From Channa striata (taxonomy: Eukaryota > Chordata > Actinopteri > Anabantiformes > Channidae): 64,000 bases of DNA. This document shows positions 31,586-42,593 of this stretch, piece by piece. The DNA is taken from NCBI GenBank assembly GCA_033026295.1, contig CM065189.1:496001-560000 (forward strand), read 5' to 3'. Below the pieces are notes generated by a model. That model ran no database searches, was not told where the DNA came from, and was given only the letters and a program-made list of their open reading frames with translations. The translations under genes and the position numbers were made by a program. Position 1 is the first letter of the stretch; each line of letters opens with the position of its first letter.

Positions 31586-33280
31586 GGTAATACAATTATT
31601 TATGTATTTATTTTACACCATTTTCAGATGGTGTTTCTATCTGCTTTACAGTGTTATAGGATTAGGTATAAATTAGATGTTTTAGTTCTTCACTGCCCTT
31701 GTCTTTTTTCTGTGTGTCTGTCTGTGTTTTCCTTGCGCTCGCCCTTTGCCTTTCATCTTCATCATTATCACCTTTTACCTTTCATCTTCGTCATCATCAC
31801 ATGTGCATGTTTTGTATTTAAGGGCTTGTGTGGAGTTTTGGGGTTGCTAGTGTGTCATGGTCCATTCTGGTGCTTCTTCCTAATCCTTCCTTCCTTTCCT
31901 GATCTTCAGGTTTTGATACTGTCGTGAGTCTGTTCATAGTTCTAGTTTGTTAGTCTTCTTGTTTAGAGTAAATTTCTGTTTGTGATATTAATGTCCTCTG
32001 TTAGAGTGATTTTCTGTTACATTGTTAGTCTTCACATTAAGAGTGAATTCTGTTATAGTCTATAGTCTGTTATGTACTATTGTATTTGTGTAAATATTTA
32101 ATATTTCATATTTGTTTTGTGCGATGCCTACACTAAGACAAATTGCTCGTACTGTTAAGTGTTAAGTGTATCTGGTAATAAACACTTTTCTGATTCTGTT
32201 TATCTCAAGTGGTTGAGCTGAGGATTCTAGTCTCAGGGGTACAGGTGCTAATTAATAACTATCTGTAGTACATGTATTAATAACCTTTTGCACTCTCAAC
32301 ATGTCTCAGCTTCTGCTTTTGGGTCCTATAGTAACAGTATCAAGTGATGGTAACCATTACATATTTACATATTTATATTTACATTATTGTAAACTGAAAT
32401 GTTATTAGAAAATCATCAGACAAAAGAGAATTGTGAGGAAATACTGTTAAATTATCAGTTTATTTATTAATTAATTATAATTTATTTACTATTAATATTA
32501 ATATTTTTATTCTTGTCTTTATTATATAAAGTGCCTTGAGATGACTTTGCTGTGAATTGGTGCAATAGAAATGAGGTTGAATTGAATTCAATTAAATTAA
32601 TTTCATATTTAATTTTTTCTGTCTGTTCCCTTAAATGCTAAATGCTTAAATGTATGTATTATTCTTTTATGTGGTTTATTTGTCTTTATGTTTAGATTTA
32701 GTACTTTGGCCAACTGTGATGTTTTGAAGGTGCTTTATGAATAAAATTGGACTGGAGGAATTTAAAGATTTGTACACTGGAGAAACAGAAGGACGGCGAC
32801 AACATGCTAATTTCACACAAATAGGCCGCAATTTTCCAGGGAAACAAACCTGCAACCTTGTAGCTATGAGGCAGCAGCACTAATCACTCCACCACCTGTA
32901 CATTTTGGTGAATTAGCAAAATGTGGTGGCCTCCATCTTGGGAACCCTAAGACATCCAGTCTCCAACTGTATCTCCTACATTATATTTATTTGTTGTCAT
33001 TGTGGAATTGAATATTTTTCCTCATTTCACTAATGCTGTCCTTTAGGTTTTCACAAGGCTGTGCAAACCAGAATGCTTTTGAACTTTGAGACAGGTTAGT
33101 CTGATGAGACTGGAAATTCCTTATTGAACTGCTTTAATTTTTATAGATGGGGGAAGCTGAGTGACAGAAATGGCTAATGAAGAGAAAATGTTGGTAAACC
33201 ATTCAAAGGTTGTCTATGAATCTGTCCTTGAATTGAACTTTACAAGACCTGGATAGTTATGAATAATTATGTTAACAAAA
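31586..33280. other. AT-rich stretch with one L2 tail, otherwise unassigned
   Basis: Apart from the L2 tail at 32510-32600 nothing is recognised. Frames such as 31628-31927 and 32698-32880 (minus) have biased composition and no known motif. Confidence 0.4.
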
Positions 33281-33284
33281 AAAA

Positions 33285-33492
33285 ATGCTTATCCCTTCAG
33301 GGGTCATCACAGCAGAGCAGCAGTGTTCCACACATTGATTTGGCATGTGTTTTTATGCCAAATGTCCTTCCTGAAGTAACCCTCCCATTGTATCTCGGCT
33401 CAAAAAAAGCTGCAAGGTGGCCCTTGTTGGCTGGGTGGGGTAGGATTCAAACCCACTCTAACCCAACCCAATGCTTTACCACTGGGCAACAA
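33285..33492 (-). mobile_element. Non-autonomous RTE-type element
   Basis: On the minus strand one end resembles the 5' leader of the RTE LINE at 36530 (GGAAGGACATTTGGCATA against GGAAGGGCATCCGGCGTA). The other resembles its 3' end (CCCCTGAAGGGATAAGC against CCCCTGATGGGAAAAGCC). It has both ends and no coding middle, which fits a short dependant of the RTE LINE. Confidence 0.65.
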
Positions 33493-33699
33493 GGTCCACA
33501 CTACAATCACACAGAGAGGAGTCAAATTATGTCTTCAGCTGTGTTGGACCTGTTCTCTTCTCTATAGCAGTCTACTTTACAAGGATGATCCGGCTCAAGC
33601 AGTTTAGATGAAGTCTGGCTAAGGGCACTGTTTGTTTTACATTATTTACACTGCAATAACTGCCGTGTACCATCTCCTTGTACAGCATCATCCTAATCG

Positions 33700-33759
33700 A
33701 CAACTTTGGTCTCAGAATGCAGGCCTACTTGTGGTTCCCAGAATTTCCCAGAAGCTCCT
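33700..33759 (+). repeat. L2 LINE coding fragment next to a SINE
   Basis: ATGCAGGCCTACTTGTGG and GTTCCCAGAATTTCCC match the L2 copy at about 49780-49810. The L2 text then skips about 50 bases to GCTCCTCTCCTGTGG and joins the SINE at the shared CTGTGG. Confidence 0.7.
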
Positions 33760-33962
33760 CTCCTGTGGCTCAGTTGGTAAGGCAGGCGTCCACAGACCAC
33801 ATGGTTGAAGTGTCTTTGGGCAAGATATTGAACCCCAAGTTGCTCCCGGTGGGTCAGATGAGCACCTTGAATTGCAGCCTTTGCCATTGTGGGGGTATAC
33901 AAAATTATTAAGTCAGTTTGGATAAAAGCATCTGCCAAATGACCAAATGTACATGTAAATGT
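33760..33962 (+). mobile_element. tRNA-derived SINE with L2-type tail
   Basis: The head carries a polymerase III A-box-like TGGCTCAGTTGG (33766-33777). The body has GGGCAAGATATTGAACCCC (about 33819) and the tail GGATAAAAGCATCTGCCAAA. The tail matches the 3' end of the L2 copy at 51019-52269 (GGATAAAAGCATCTGACAAA), which is the usual basis for a SINE using a LINE's reverse transcriptase. Confidence 0.75.
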
Positions 33963-34129
33963 ATATTTTGTGTACATATTTCATGCTCGTTGTGTGTCAC
34001 ACCTTTGTACTTTAACTTTTCTGCTGATTTTGCACCTGACACCAAGACAAACTCCTAGTGCTGTTAAATGTTCTTAAATGTGCCTGGCAGAAAACAGTTT
34101 TCTGATTCTGATTCTGATAAACTTAATAT

Positions 34130-35441
34130 TGTGCGTGACGTGATAATCTAGAGCCTTGACTCAGAGTAGAGTGGAGAGTTCCTCAACTTCCAGGCCCGAC
34201 AGATGTACTAGAGTCCCATCAATAAAATCAGTGTTGGAGGAGGAGTCAATGAAGGCAGGAGTGAGTGGACCAGTGTTGAGGGCCAGAACCATGGGTCACT
34301 GCAGAAAGTTCAACAATGAATAATGGCTTGTCTTGGCCTCCCTGCCAGCTGACGAACTCAGTTGTTTAACGGACACTGGCGAACTTCAGTTAGCTGTCAC
34401 TGCCATTCACTGGCCGGAAGTTTAGATGTCCCAACCTGCATTAGCTCCTCGACAGGCGGTTGACTCGGCTTAACTGGCTGATAGACCAGTGGCAGGAAGC
34501 AAACCAGAGGAGCATCCATAGAGCATCAGAATCTGAGTGCCTTTGTAAGCGTCATTCCTCCCGGTGTTCTTGAAGCATTCCACTGTTCCTTGTTATCATT
34601 GGATGCTGCCAACCCAATCAATTGGTCCCCAGCAGGGAAGTGGGTAGATCCAACAACCAGGGCCTGGATTTAAAAAGGCCCTCAAACTGGCCTGCTGCTG
34701 CACAGCGAGCCTCAAGGTCTTCTGGAGTTACAATAGCCTCCCAAAGGATTAGCTTTAAGTGACAAATAATGAACACTGCTGGCGTTGGGTGGAGTCCAGA
34801 GCAAGCTCCACTGGTAGTGGGGAAGGGGACTGGGTCTCGGAAGTACAGTCAGCTGGAGGTTGAGGGCTGGGAGACCTGCTGTGGTGGGACTTATGGCGTC
34901 TGGCTGGTCTTTTCCTCTGTGTGGAGATGTCGTTGGGCTGTGGCTTAGAATCAATGGGAACAGAGGCAGACTGCGGAGCAGGAGCTGGACGAACACGTGC
35001 AGGATGACGGACAGGAGCAAGAGCAGGAACAGAACCAGGCAAGACGTTGATTGACTCAGGGACAGGAGAACAGGCGACTGTGGCTGGAACTAGTGTGCAT
35101 GGGGTGTGAGTCTGGGTGCAGCTTTAGCGGTTTCTATGACATTTCTGTTGGCTGTTCTTACTTGATGAAGCAATACTGGAGTGTATGTGGGGTATCAGAA
35201 GAAGCATGATCTGATAGGGTAAGGAAGAAGTCCGATGCTTGTGCCTTTAGCTCATTCCATATGCCTTTAGCGTCCAAAGGACTTAGAAAGACTGGATCAG
35301 AGTTCAAACTCGTCTGAGAGGGTGACAGAGACAGGATTCCAGAGGTGAGGGAGAGAGGTTGTAGACGAGGGAGATTATTGGAATGGTGCTTCATATTGAT
35401 GACCTCCTGTTTCTCACTGGGTCCAATTTGGCCAGATCATA
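34130..35441 (-). pseudogene. Gypsy element, gag and protease (minus strand)
   Basis: Adjacent to the LTR at 35442, the minus strand reads GTATGATCTGGCCAAATTGG, a region just after the LTR as in sushi-like elements, and a degraded gag start. Pro/Ser-rich frames follow (34755-35042; 35158-35394). The gag end and the protease start AFIDSSSNTDFIDGTLVHL and GLEVEELSTLL lie at about 34150-34270. The active-site Asp-Ser-Gly reads Asp-Ser-Ser, and a stop follows. The protease end and pol are missing. It is the same family as 24011-24450. Confidence 0.65.
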
Positions 35442-35600
35442 CTGTCAAGGTTTTGTTCTTTGGACCCAGAATTACAGGACACAGGAGGAAGATTGTGAAT
35501 GTTTATTGATATAAGAACCGAATGAATACAGTGAAGCAGGAGTTGGGAAGTCTGTTACCGGTGACAGATACACAGAAAAACTAAGCACCGAAACAACTTT
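35442..35600 (-). repeat. Gypsy LTR end, partial
   Basis: On the plus strand it starts TGTCAAGGTTTTGTTC, so on the element's strand the LTR ends ...CCTTGACA beside the leader of the gag at 34130-35441. The start resembles 30131. The far end is not defined. Confidence 0.55.
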
Positions 35601-35929
35601 GACTCTTTATCTAAGCAACTTCTCCTCGAGTCTCATGCTTCCATGCCGTCTGCAGCGCTACTTTTCCTCACCTGCCGAGGCCGAACTCACACCATCACCC
35701 AAACAGGAAACACTTTCAAAGCAAAATCCTGATAATGAACATATAAATAAACTATTAAAGTTTTGTTTACATTTCAATCTGGACATACTGACAAACCTAA
35801 TTAACAAGTCTAAAACAATTTTGAACCAAAATGCTGACAGTTTAGAATTCAAATAAATGAATCTTTATGCCAATGATATGTCTGCATGGGTTACTTCGCC
35901 AATTTACACCGACGTCGTCTCAAAGCACT

Positions 35930-36360
35930 TAATAAAGTCAAGACTATACAAAGATTTAAAGAAAAGCCAACAATTCCCCCTTGATCAGCTATAGGCAACA
36001 GTGGAGAGGAAAACTCCCTTTAACGGAAGAAACCGCCAACAGAACCAGGCTCAGGGTTGGCGGACGTCTGCCTTGACCGGTTGGGCTGAGTGAAAACATT
36101 GGGCAGGTTGGTAAGACCAGTAGCTGCGCATTGGAAGACACACAGCTCCAAATCCAGGGACACCAGAAGACAGGGACAGAGAGAGGGGGACAGAGGGGGA
36201 GAAAGAAGACTACAGGACAAAGAAGACACAGAGTTAATGTCATACAGTGGTGACATATAAATGTCAGCTGAGAGGAAAGTGTCTCAGTGCATCAGGGGTT
36301 GGTCCCCCAGCAGTCTAAGCCTATAGCAGCATGACTATAACCAACTATAAGCTTTAGTGA
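35930..36360 (-). repeat. L2-type LINE 3' UTR with end of ORF2
   Basis: On the minus strand the piece runs from AGCTTATAGTTGGTTATAG (about 36350, the end of ORF2) through the 3' UTR (CTCAGCCCAACCGGTCAAGG) to the start of the tail near 35930. The GAATT repeats are lost. Confidence 0.8.
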
Positions 36361-36529
36361 AGACATAAATCAGAACCACAAATAATTAACTCTCAGTGTT
36401 AACATTTTACTCTGACAGTTTGCTGTTCCATCGTTTCCTGTCCTCAGCGGTTGGTTTCCAGTAACTTTTTAGTGAGTTTTCTGTCTTGAGACACAAACAT
36501 GTTTTATGTTCAGATATGATGTTTTAATC

Positions 36530-39500
36530 TAACCACAGGGGTTGCAAGCCAGTAACTTCTGTGCCGGTCCCAAGCCTGGATAAATAGAGAGGGTTGCATC
36601 AGGAAGGGCATCCGGCGTAAAATTTTGCCAAGTACAACCATGCGAGTCATCCATACCACTTTCATACTGGATCGGTCGAGGCCCGGGTCAACAATGACCG
36701 CCACCGGTGCTGTTAACCTACAGGGTGCCGGTGGAAATTGGACTACTGTTGGTCGAAGAAGGAGAGGAGGCAGAAGGGTTCGTGGTCAGAGAGAGAAGGG
36801 TAAAGGCAGGAGCTTAGATCTGAGAGTAGGGACTCTTAATGTTGGAACAATGACAGGGAAAGGTAGAGAGCTGGCAGATATGATGGAGAGAAGGAAGGTA
36901 GATGTACTGTGTGTGCAGGAGACGAGGTGGAAGGGTAGCAAAGCATGTAGTATTGGAGGAGGATACAAACTGTTCTACCATGGTGTGGATAGGAAGAGAA
37001 ACGGAGTAGGAGTTATCTTGAAGGGGGAGTTTGTCAACAATGTTCTAGAGGTGAAAAGAGTCTCAGACAGGGTGATGAGCCTAAAGCTAGAAATCGAAGG
37101 CGTGATGGTGAACAGTGGGTATGCTCCACAAGTTGGCTGTGAGTTAGAAGAGAAGGAGAGATTCTGGAGTGAGTTTGATGAGGTTGTAGAGAGTATCCCC
37201 AGAGGAGAGAGAGTAGTTGTTGGAGCAGACTTCAATGGGCATGTTGGTGAGGGGAACAGAGGTGATGACGAGGTTATGGGCAGGTTTGGTGTAAAGGAAA
37301 GGAATCCAGAAGGACAGATGGTAGTGGACTTTGCTAAGAGGATGGAAATGGCTGTAGTCAACACTTACTTCCAGAAGAGAGAGGAACACAGAGTGAAATA
37401 CAAGAGTGGAGGTAGGAGTACACAGGTGGACTACATCCTATGTAGACGAGGTCATTTGAGAGAAGTTAGTAACTGTAAAGTGGTGGTAGGCGAGAGTGTA
37501 GCCAGACAGCACCGCATGGTGGTGTGTAAGATGACTCTGGTGGTCAGGAAGAAGAAGAGAGGAAAGACAGAAAAGAAGACTAAGTGATGGAAGCTAAAGA
37601 ATGAAGAAACTTGTGAGGAATTCAGGCAGAATTTGAGACAGGCTTTGGGTTGTCAGGAGGAGCTTCCAGATGACTGGGAAACTACAGCAGAGGTAATCAG
37701 GGAAACAGGTAGGATGGTGCTTGGTGTGTCATCTGGAAAGAGGAAAGATGATAAAGACACTTGGTGGTGGAATGAGGAAGTATAGGACTGCATCCAGAGG
37801 AAGAGGTTAGCTAAAAGGAAGTGGGATGTAGAAAGGACTGAGGAAAGTAGACAGGAGTACAAGGAAGCGCAGCGCAGAGTGAAGAGGGAGGTGGCAAAGG
37901 GCAAACAGAAAGCTTATGATGAGCTGTATGACAGGATAGACACGAAGGAAGGAGAGAAGGACTTGTACAGAATAGCCAGACAGAGAGATAACGATGGGAA
38001 AGATGTGCAGCAGATAAGAGTGATTAAAGACAGAGATGGAAAGGTGCTAACAAGCCAGGAGAGTGTGCAGAGAAGATGGGAGGAGTATTTTGAGGAGCTG
38101 ATGAATGAGGAAAATGACAGGGAAAGAAGGGAGGAAGATGTGGATGTTGTGGAACAGGAAATAGGAGAGATTAGAAAGGATGAGGTGAGGAAGGCTCTGA
38201 AAAGGATGAAGAGAGGAAAGACTGTTGGTCCTGATGACGTACCTGTGGAGGTGTGGAAGTGCCTAGGAGAGACAGCAGTGAAGTTTCTGACAAGTCTGTT
38301 TAACAGGATTTTAGAGAGTGAGAAGATGCCTGAGGAATGGAGGAGAAGAGTTTTGGTGCCGATCTTTAAGAACAAGGGTGACACGCAGAACTGTAGCAAC
38401 TAGAGAGGGATAAAGCTGATGAGCCACACAATGAAGCTGTGGGAAAGAGTAGTGGAAGCCAGGCATAGGAAGGAGGTGGAGATTTGTGAGCAGCAGTATG
38501 GTTTCATGCCCCGTAAGAGCACCACTGATGCCATTTTTGCTTTGAGGTTGTTGACGGAAAAGTACAGAGATGGTCAGAAGGAGCTGCATTGTGTCTTTGT
38601 GGATTTAGAGAAGGCGTATGACAGGGTGCCGAGGGAGGAGCTGTGGTACTGTATGAGGATGTCGGGAGTGGCAGAGAAGTACGTCAGAGTAGTTCAGGAC
38701 ATGTATGAGAGAAGCATGATGGTGGTGAGATGTGCCGTAGGTCAGACAGAGGAGTTCAAGGTGGAGGTGGGACTACACCAAGGATCGGCTTTGAGTCCCT
38801 TCTTGTTTGCTATGTTGATGGACAGGTTGACAGATGAGGTCAGACAGAAATCTCCCTGGACAATGATGTTTGCAGATGACATTGTGATTTGCAGTGAGAG
38901 TAGAGAGCAGGTGGAGGAACAGATGGAGAGGTGGAGGTTTGCTCTGGAAAGAAGAGGCATGAAAGTCAGTCGTAGCAAGACAGAATACATGTGTGTAAAC
39001 GAGAGGGAGCAAGGTAGAAGCGTGAGGTTACAGGGGGCTGAGGTGAAGAAGGTGCAGGAGTTTAAGTACGTGGGGTCAACAGTTCAGTGTGATGGGGAGT
39101 GTGGAAAAGAGGTGAAGAGGCGAGTGCAGGCGGGTTGGAGTGGGTGGAGGAAAGTGTCAGGAGTGTTGTGTGACAGAAGAGTGTCAGCAAGACTCAAAGG
39201 AAAGGTGAACAGGACAGTGGTGAGACCAGCTCTGCTCTATGGGTTAGAGACAGTAGCAGTGAGAAAGAGACAAGAGCCAGAGATGGAAGCAGCAGAGATG
39301 AAGATGTTGAGGTTCTCCTTAGGAGTGACAAGGTTGGATAGAATAAGGAACAAGCTCATCAGAGGGACAGCGCACGTTGTCTGTGTTAGCAACAAAGTCA
39401 GAGAGGCTAGATTGAGATGGTTTGGACATGTGCAGAGGAGGGACAGTGAATATATTCTTAGAAGGATGTTGGAGATGGAGCTGCCAGGCAAGAGGGCGAG

Positions 39501-39655
39501 AGGACGACCAAGGAGGAGATATATGGATGTTCTAACAGAGGACATGAGGTTAGCTGGTGTCAGAGAGGAAGATGCCCAGGATAGAGTGAGGTGGAAAAGG
39601 ATGATTCGCTGTGGCGACCCCTGATGGGAAAAGCCGAAAGAGAAGTAGTAGTACT
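36530..39655 (+). mobile_element. RTE-clade LINE, nearly full length
   Basis: A complete-looking RTE (Expander-like) element: a 5' leader with GGAAGGGCATCCGGCGTA (about 36602), one long frame from 36625 to 39624 and a short 3' end with CGACCCCTGATGGGAAAAGC and a GTAGTA tail. It has no ORF1, as expected for RTE. The frame carries only stop codons and no frameshift. The minus-strand retrovirus fragment begins directly after the tail, but the left flank does not continue that retrovirus, so no clean nesting can be shown. Confidence 0.9.
36625..39624 (+). pseudogene. RTE LINE endonuclease-reverse transcriptase with three in-frame stops
   Basis: The ~1000-codon frame holds an N-terminal apurinic-type endonuclease (LRVGTLNVGTMTGKGREL; CVQETRWKGS with the catalytic Glu; VVVGADFNGHVG; QVDYILCRRGH). 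A reverse transcriptase follows (VFVDLEKAYDRVPREELW, motif A; LHQGSALSPFLFA, motif B; MMFADDIVI, motif C). The C-terminal RTE signature is RLRWFGHVQRRDSEYILRR and GKRARGRPRRRYMDVL. Stops interrupt it at 37585 (TGA), 37783 (TAG) and 38401 (TAG), all in one frame. Key catalytic residues, including FADD, are intact. It would nick DNA and copy the LINE RNA. The dead frame with no indel suggests a fairly recent insertion. Confidence 0.9.
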
Positions 39656-40235
39656 TGGACAAAGACTTGTGTCGCTCTGTGCTCTCCTTTTCGTTCTTCT
39701 TCAGTTCCTCCTGTAACTGAGCTGTCTGCTACTCACACTATCCTCCTTAGTAAACCCCCATTTCCACCTTTTAGTCAATTGACTACAACTGCCCCAATAC
39801 TTTTGGACATTGCTTCCAGTTGGCAGACCTTGCCCAGGCCAGGCACTCACTTCTGTTAGTACCCCGTACTAACCCCATTTCTCTACTAGCCCGTTCTCTC
39901 ATGTTATCTTTCCCTGTGCGACTCAGATTCAAACTGCGCTGCATACAACGGTAATTAATAACACAACGGTTTAACTACTATGACAACGTCTTGTCACCTA
40001 CCCAACCAGTAGTGAGTTTTATAGAGCTCTCTTACCTGGTCTGCTTTTTGCTGTGTTCCCTCTCCTCTGCTATCTTACCACTCTATTTCGGTCCGTATTG
40101 CTGGATCGGCAGTCTGACTCCTGAGGGGAACAGATTCTCAAATCAATAGAAACAATCGGTTTTACTTGTGCGCACAGTCTGTTTTATCCCTCAGAGTCCA
40201 GAAAGCGCCCCCATCCCACTTTGCTGACACCAGTC
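39656..40235 (-). mobile_element. tRNA-Leu-type retrovirus internal fragment, copy 2
   Basis: This matches 976-1575 (minus) and 63235-63800 (plus): leader, primer-binding site (TGGTGTCAGCAAAG from about 40232 downward) and the degraded gag start. It breaks off where the RTE LINE tail begins. Confidence 0.8.
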
Positions 40236-40582
40236 TGTTGTGGCAAAAATCTGAGAGAGCAAGTTAAGAGACAGGAGGCAGCTCTCACGTGATTATGAGA
40301 TTATGTGATTTTTAACTGCTCCAGTATGCAAATCACGCATAATTAGCAAGTCTCTGTTACTGTCTCTTATCTCTGTTAGGACAGCTACCTGGGAAGCTAG
40401 GGTTAAACAAAAGGTCAGGGAAAACAAAGAAAAAAGTAGGGTCTGTTTTAGGTGTCAGGGAATATTCTGGGATTCAATGTTACTGCTAGTTCCCGTAGGC
40501 TTCCTACTGAGTGGCGGGGACTTGGTGTCTTGCCTCTGCCAGAAGTGTGAACAAATGGTCATTGATCAAAATTTCCCTCACA
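40236..40582 (-). repeat. LTR of tRNA-Leu-type retrovirus, copy 2 (347 bp)
   Basis: Minus-strand TGTGAGGGAAATTTTG...CCACAACA. Compared with copy 1 it lacks about 70 bases near 40295-40310. Confidence 0.8.
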
Positions 40583-40844
40583 ATTTGCAAGTGAGTTAGG
40601 AGACGAAATGAAATGAAAAACTCACAGCAAAATTTATGCTAATTGCATAAGTGTCAATTCGTGGCTTTAAGCCAGATGTGCTTTGTTTACTTTACTCAAT
40701 TCTCTTGGTGTTATCTGGTCCTAGGGAGGATTAGTGGTGAATTATTTTATAAAGAAAGTTTATTGCCAGGTCTGTCTACCTCCCCCTATTTTTCAACATG
40801 GAGGTTAAATTCCAAACTCTGGATACTACATCTTTGTACCTGGA

Positions 40845-40985
40845 TATTGGACTACCTCTCAAACCGACTGCAGTATGTGAGGGCTCGAGACTTTGAGATG
40901 GATATGGCTGTCTGCAACAAGGACTCCGCAGTGGAGCTACCTCCAGATCAACCCGGGGAAAACCAAACAGCTAGTGCACCCCTGA
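40845..40985 (+). pseudogene. LINE RT fragment
   Basis: WILDYLSNRLQYVRARD followed in another frame by LQINPGKTKQLVH matches two segments of the LINE family at 5390-6760, with the piece between them deleted. Confidence 0.5.
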
Positions 40986-41267
40986 ACCCCTGTTTTAATC
41001 TGACATTTTTCAAATGTATGTTTTGGTCTAATTTACGCTGTGATATGTTTGGAAGAGATTGATCAGTAAAGTTTTGAGAAGATATCTTTACCTTAAAAAA
41101 TAAATTGCATTGACACAATAATTTCATCAAGCGGAGGTCAAAAAAATGTATTCTAACTTTATGGGCAACAGAATACACTGTCTTTTGTATTATAAACACA
41201 GGAGTATTTGTTTTAAATAACAAAATATTACTTTTGTATAGAAGATGTATGTATTTTAAAAATGCTT

Positions 41268-41369
41268 TTTGAGAAAGAAACATTCGCCTTTTCCAAGTAT
41301 TTAGATAATGCATGGTCTTCAAGAAAAAAGTGTTATCACGACTTTGATTATTATGTATGTTATGTACTA

Positions 41370-41406
<37 letters not shown>

Positions 41407-41555
41407 GGTTAATCTACAGGAAACATTCGCCTTTTCCAAGTATTTAGATAAGGCATGGTCTTCAAAAAAAAAGTGTTATTTATCACAACTTTGACTATTA
41501 TGTATGTTATGTACTATATTATTATTATTATTATGATTATTATTATTATTGGTTA
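41268..41555 (+). repeat. Tandem duplication with ATT microsatellites
   Basis: A unit of about 140 bases starting GAAACATTCGCCTTTTCC (about 41277 and 41420) and ending GGTTAATCTAC occurs twice in tandem. Each copy contains an ATT run (about 41371-41405 and 41518-41551) of different length and small changes (ATAATGCATGG against ATAAGGCATGG). Confidence 0.85.
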
Positions 41556-41569
41556 ATCTACTGGAAGCT

Positions 41570-42590
41570 GTTTCTGTTTTGTGTGCCATCCTATATGGAA
41601 TGAAGCATTCCTTAAATCTGTAAATTATTTAACAAGACCTGAACAGTTTAGATTTCTACAAAACTTTTATTTATGAGGAACAAACCTGGAACAAATCTGA
41701 CTGGACTTATACATTCATGTTTTTACCACCATCAAGTTTAATAGTAATTAAATTATTTTTTTTCCGTAACTCAGGTCGACTGACACCAAAAGAGAACTCT
41801 ATAACTGGGGTATTGGTCTTTTTGTGCCAACTCTGACACAGTCCAAACCTTCATCAGCATCTTCCTGTTCTGTTCGTTGGTCTGAGGCAGTTTAATCAAA
41901 TTCTTACACTGACACCTTGGACCCACAGGAACAAACTGCATTTTATCAAGCTCAAACTAATATTATTGGTAGTATTAGCAGTCTGAATTCTAAAATAAAA
42001 GAAAGCAGTCCTGCCTCTCTTCAGGTGACTGAACAACTAGTTCTCAGTCTCCTGGTCCTTTTCATATCTTGCCATCTTTCTTGAGAATTCCTCTCCCTGC
42101 TCTATATTGATGGCCAACATTGAACCACCCATTCTTTTACTATCTGCTTTCACTTCACTTCATTTTCTATGTTCAATATAGTTCACATGTCAGGGTCTGT
42201 TGGAGTGTTTGTGCACATTTGAGGAAGAGAGTCTGACATCAGTCATAGTTGTCAGAAGTTTACTTCTTATTTAGTTGTTTGTAACACGAGTCAGTGTGTG
42301 GAGCTTGTGAAAACAGACACGGGGAAAAAACCTTTTGGAACCAAAAGCTAATAAGAAACAGACTCAGCCTGAAAATACACAGGTTAGATATGTGCAGCGG
42401 AGAGTGTGTATGACTGGTTACTGAGCATAAGCAAATAAATAATAGAGCATCATTTAAATCAGATTATCTGACAGTAATAACTTTAAGAACTGCACATTTT
42501 CACTGCTTGGATTTGTGAATTCACTCACTAAAGAACAAATGAGTTTCTTTGTCCATAGAGCAGATCACATTTCAGTCACTGCACAGTGTC
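41570..42590. other. Stretch without recognised genes; 3' flank of the TAAR gene
   Basis: No family is recognised. The last ~200 bases before 42594 are the 3' flank of the minus-strand TAAR gene and resemble 28499-28720. Confidence 0.4.
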
Positions 42591-42593
42591 TGT

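Noticed and set aside
36975..37364. 129-residue minus-strand frame
   Set aside because: It lies antisense to the RTE endonuclease; purine-rich coding sequence makes Ser/Pro/Leu-rich shadows on the other strand.
37914..38399. 161-residue minus-strand frame
   Set aside because: Antisense shadow of the RTE reverse transcriptase frame, with low-complexity Ser/Leu content.
39656..40235. RTE LINE inserted cleanly into retrovirus copy 2
   Set aside because: The right flank is retroviral, but the left flank of the LINE (before 36530) does not continue the retrovirus, so nesting cannot be shown.
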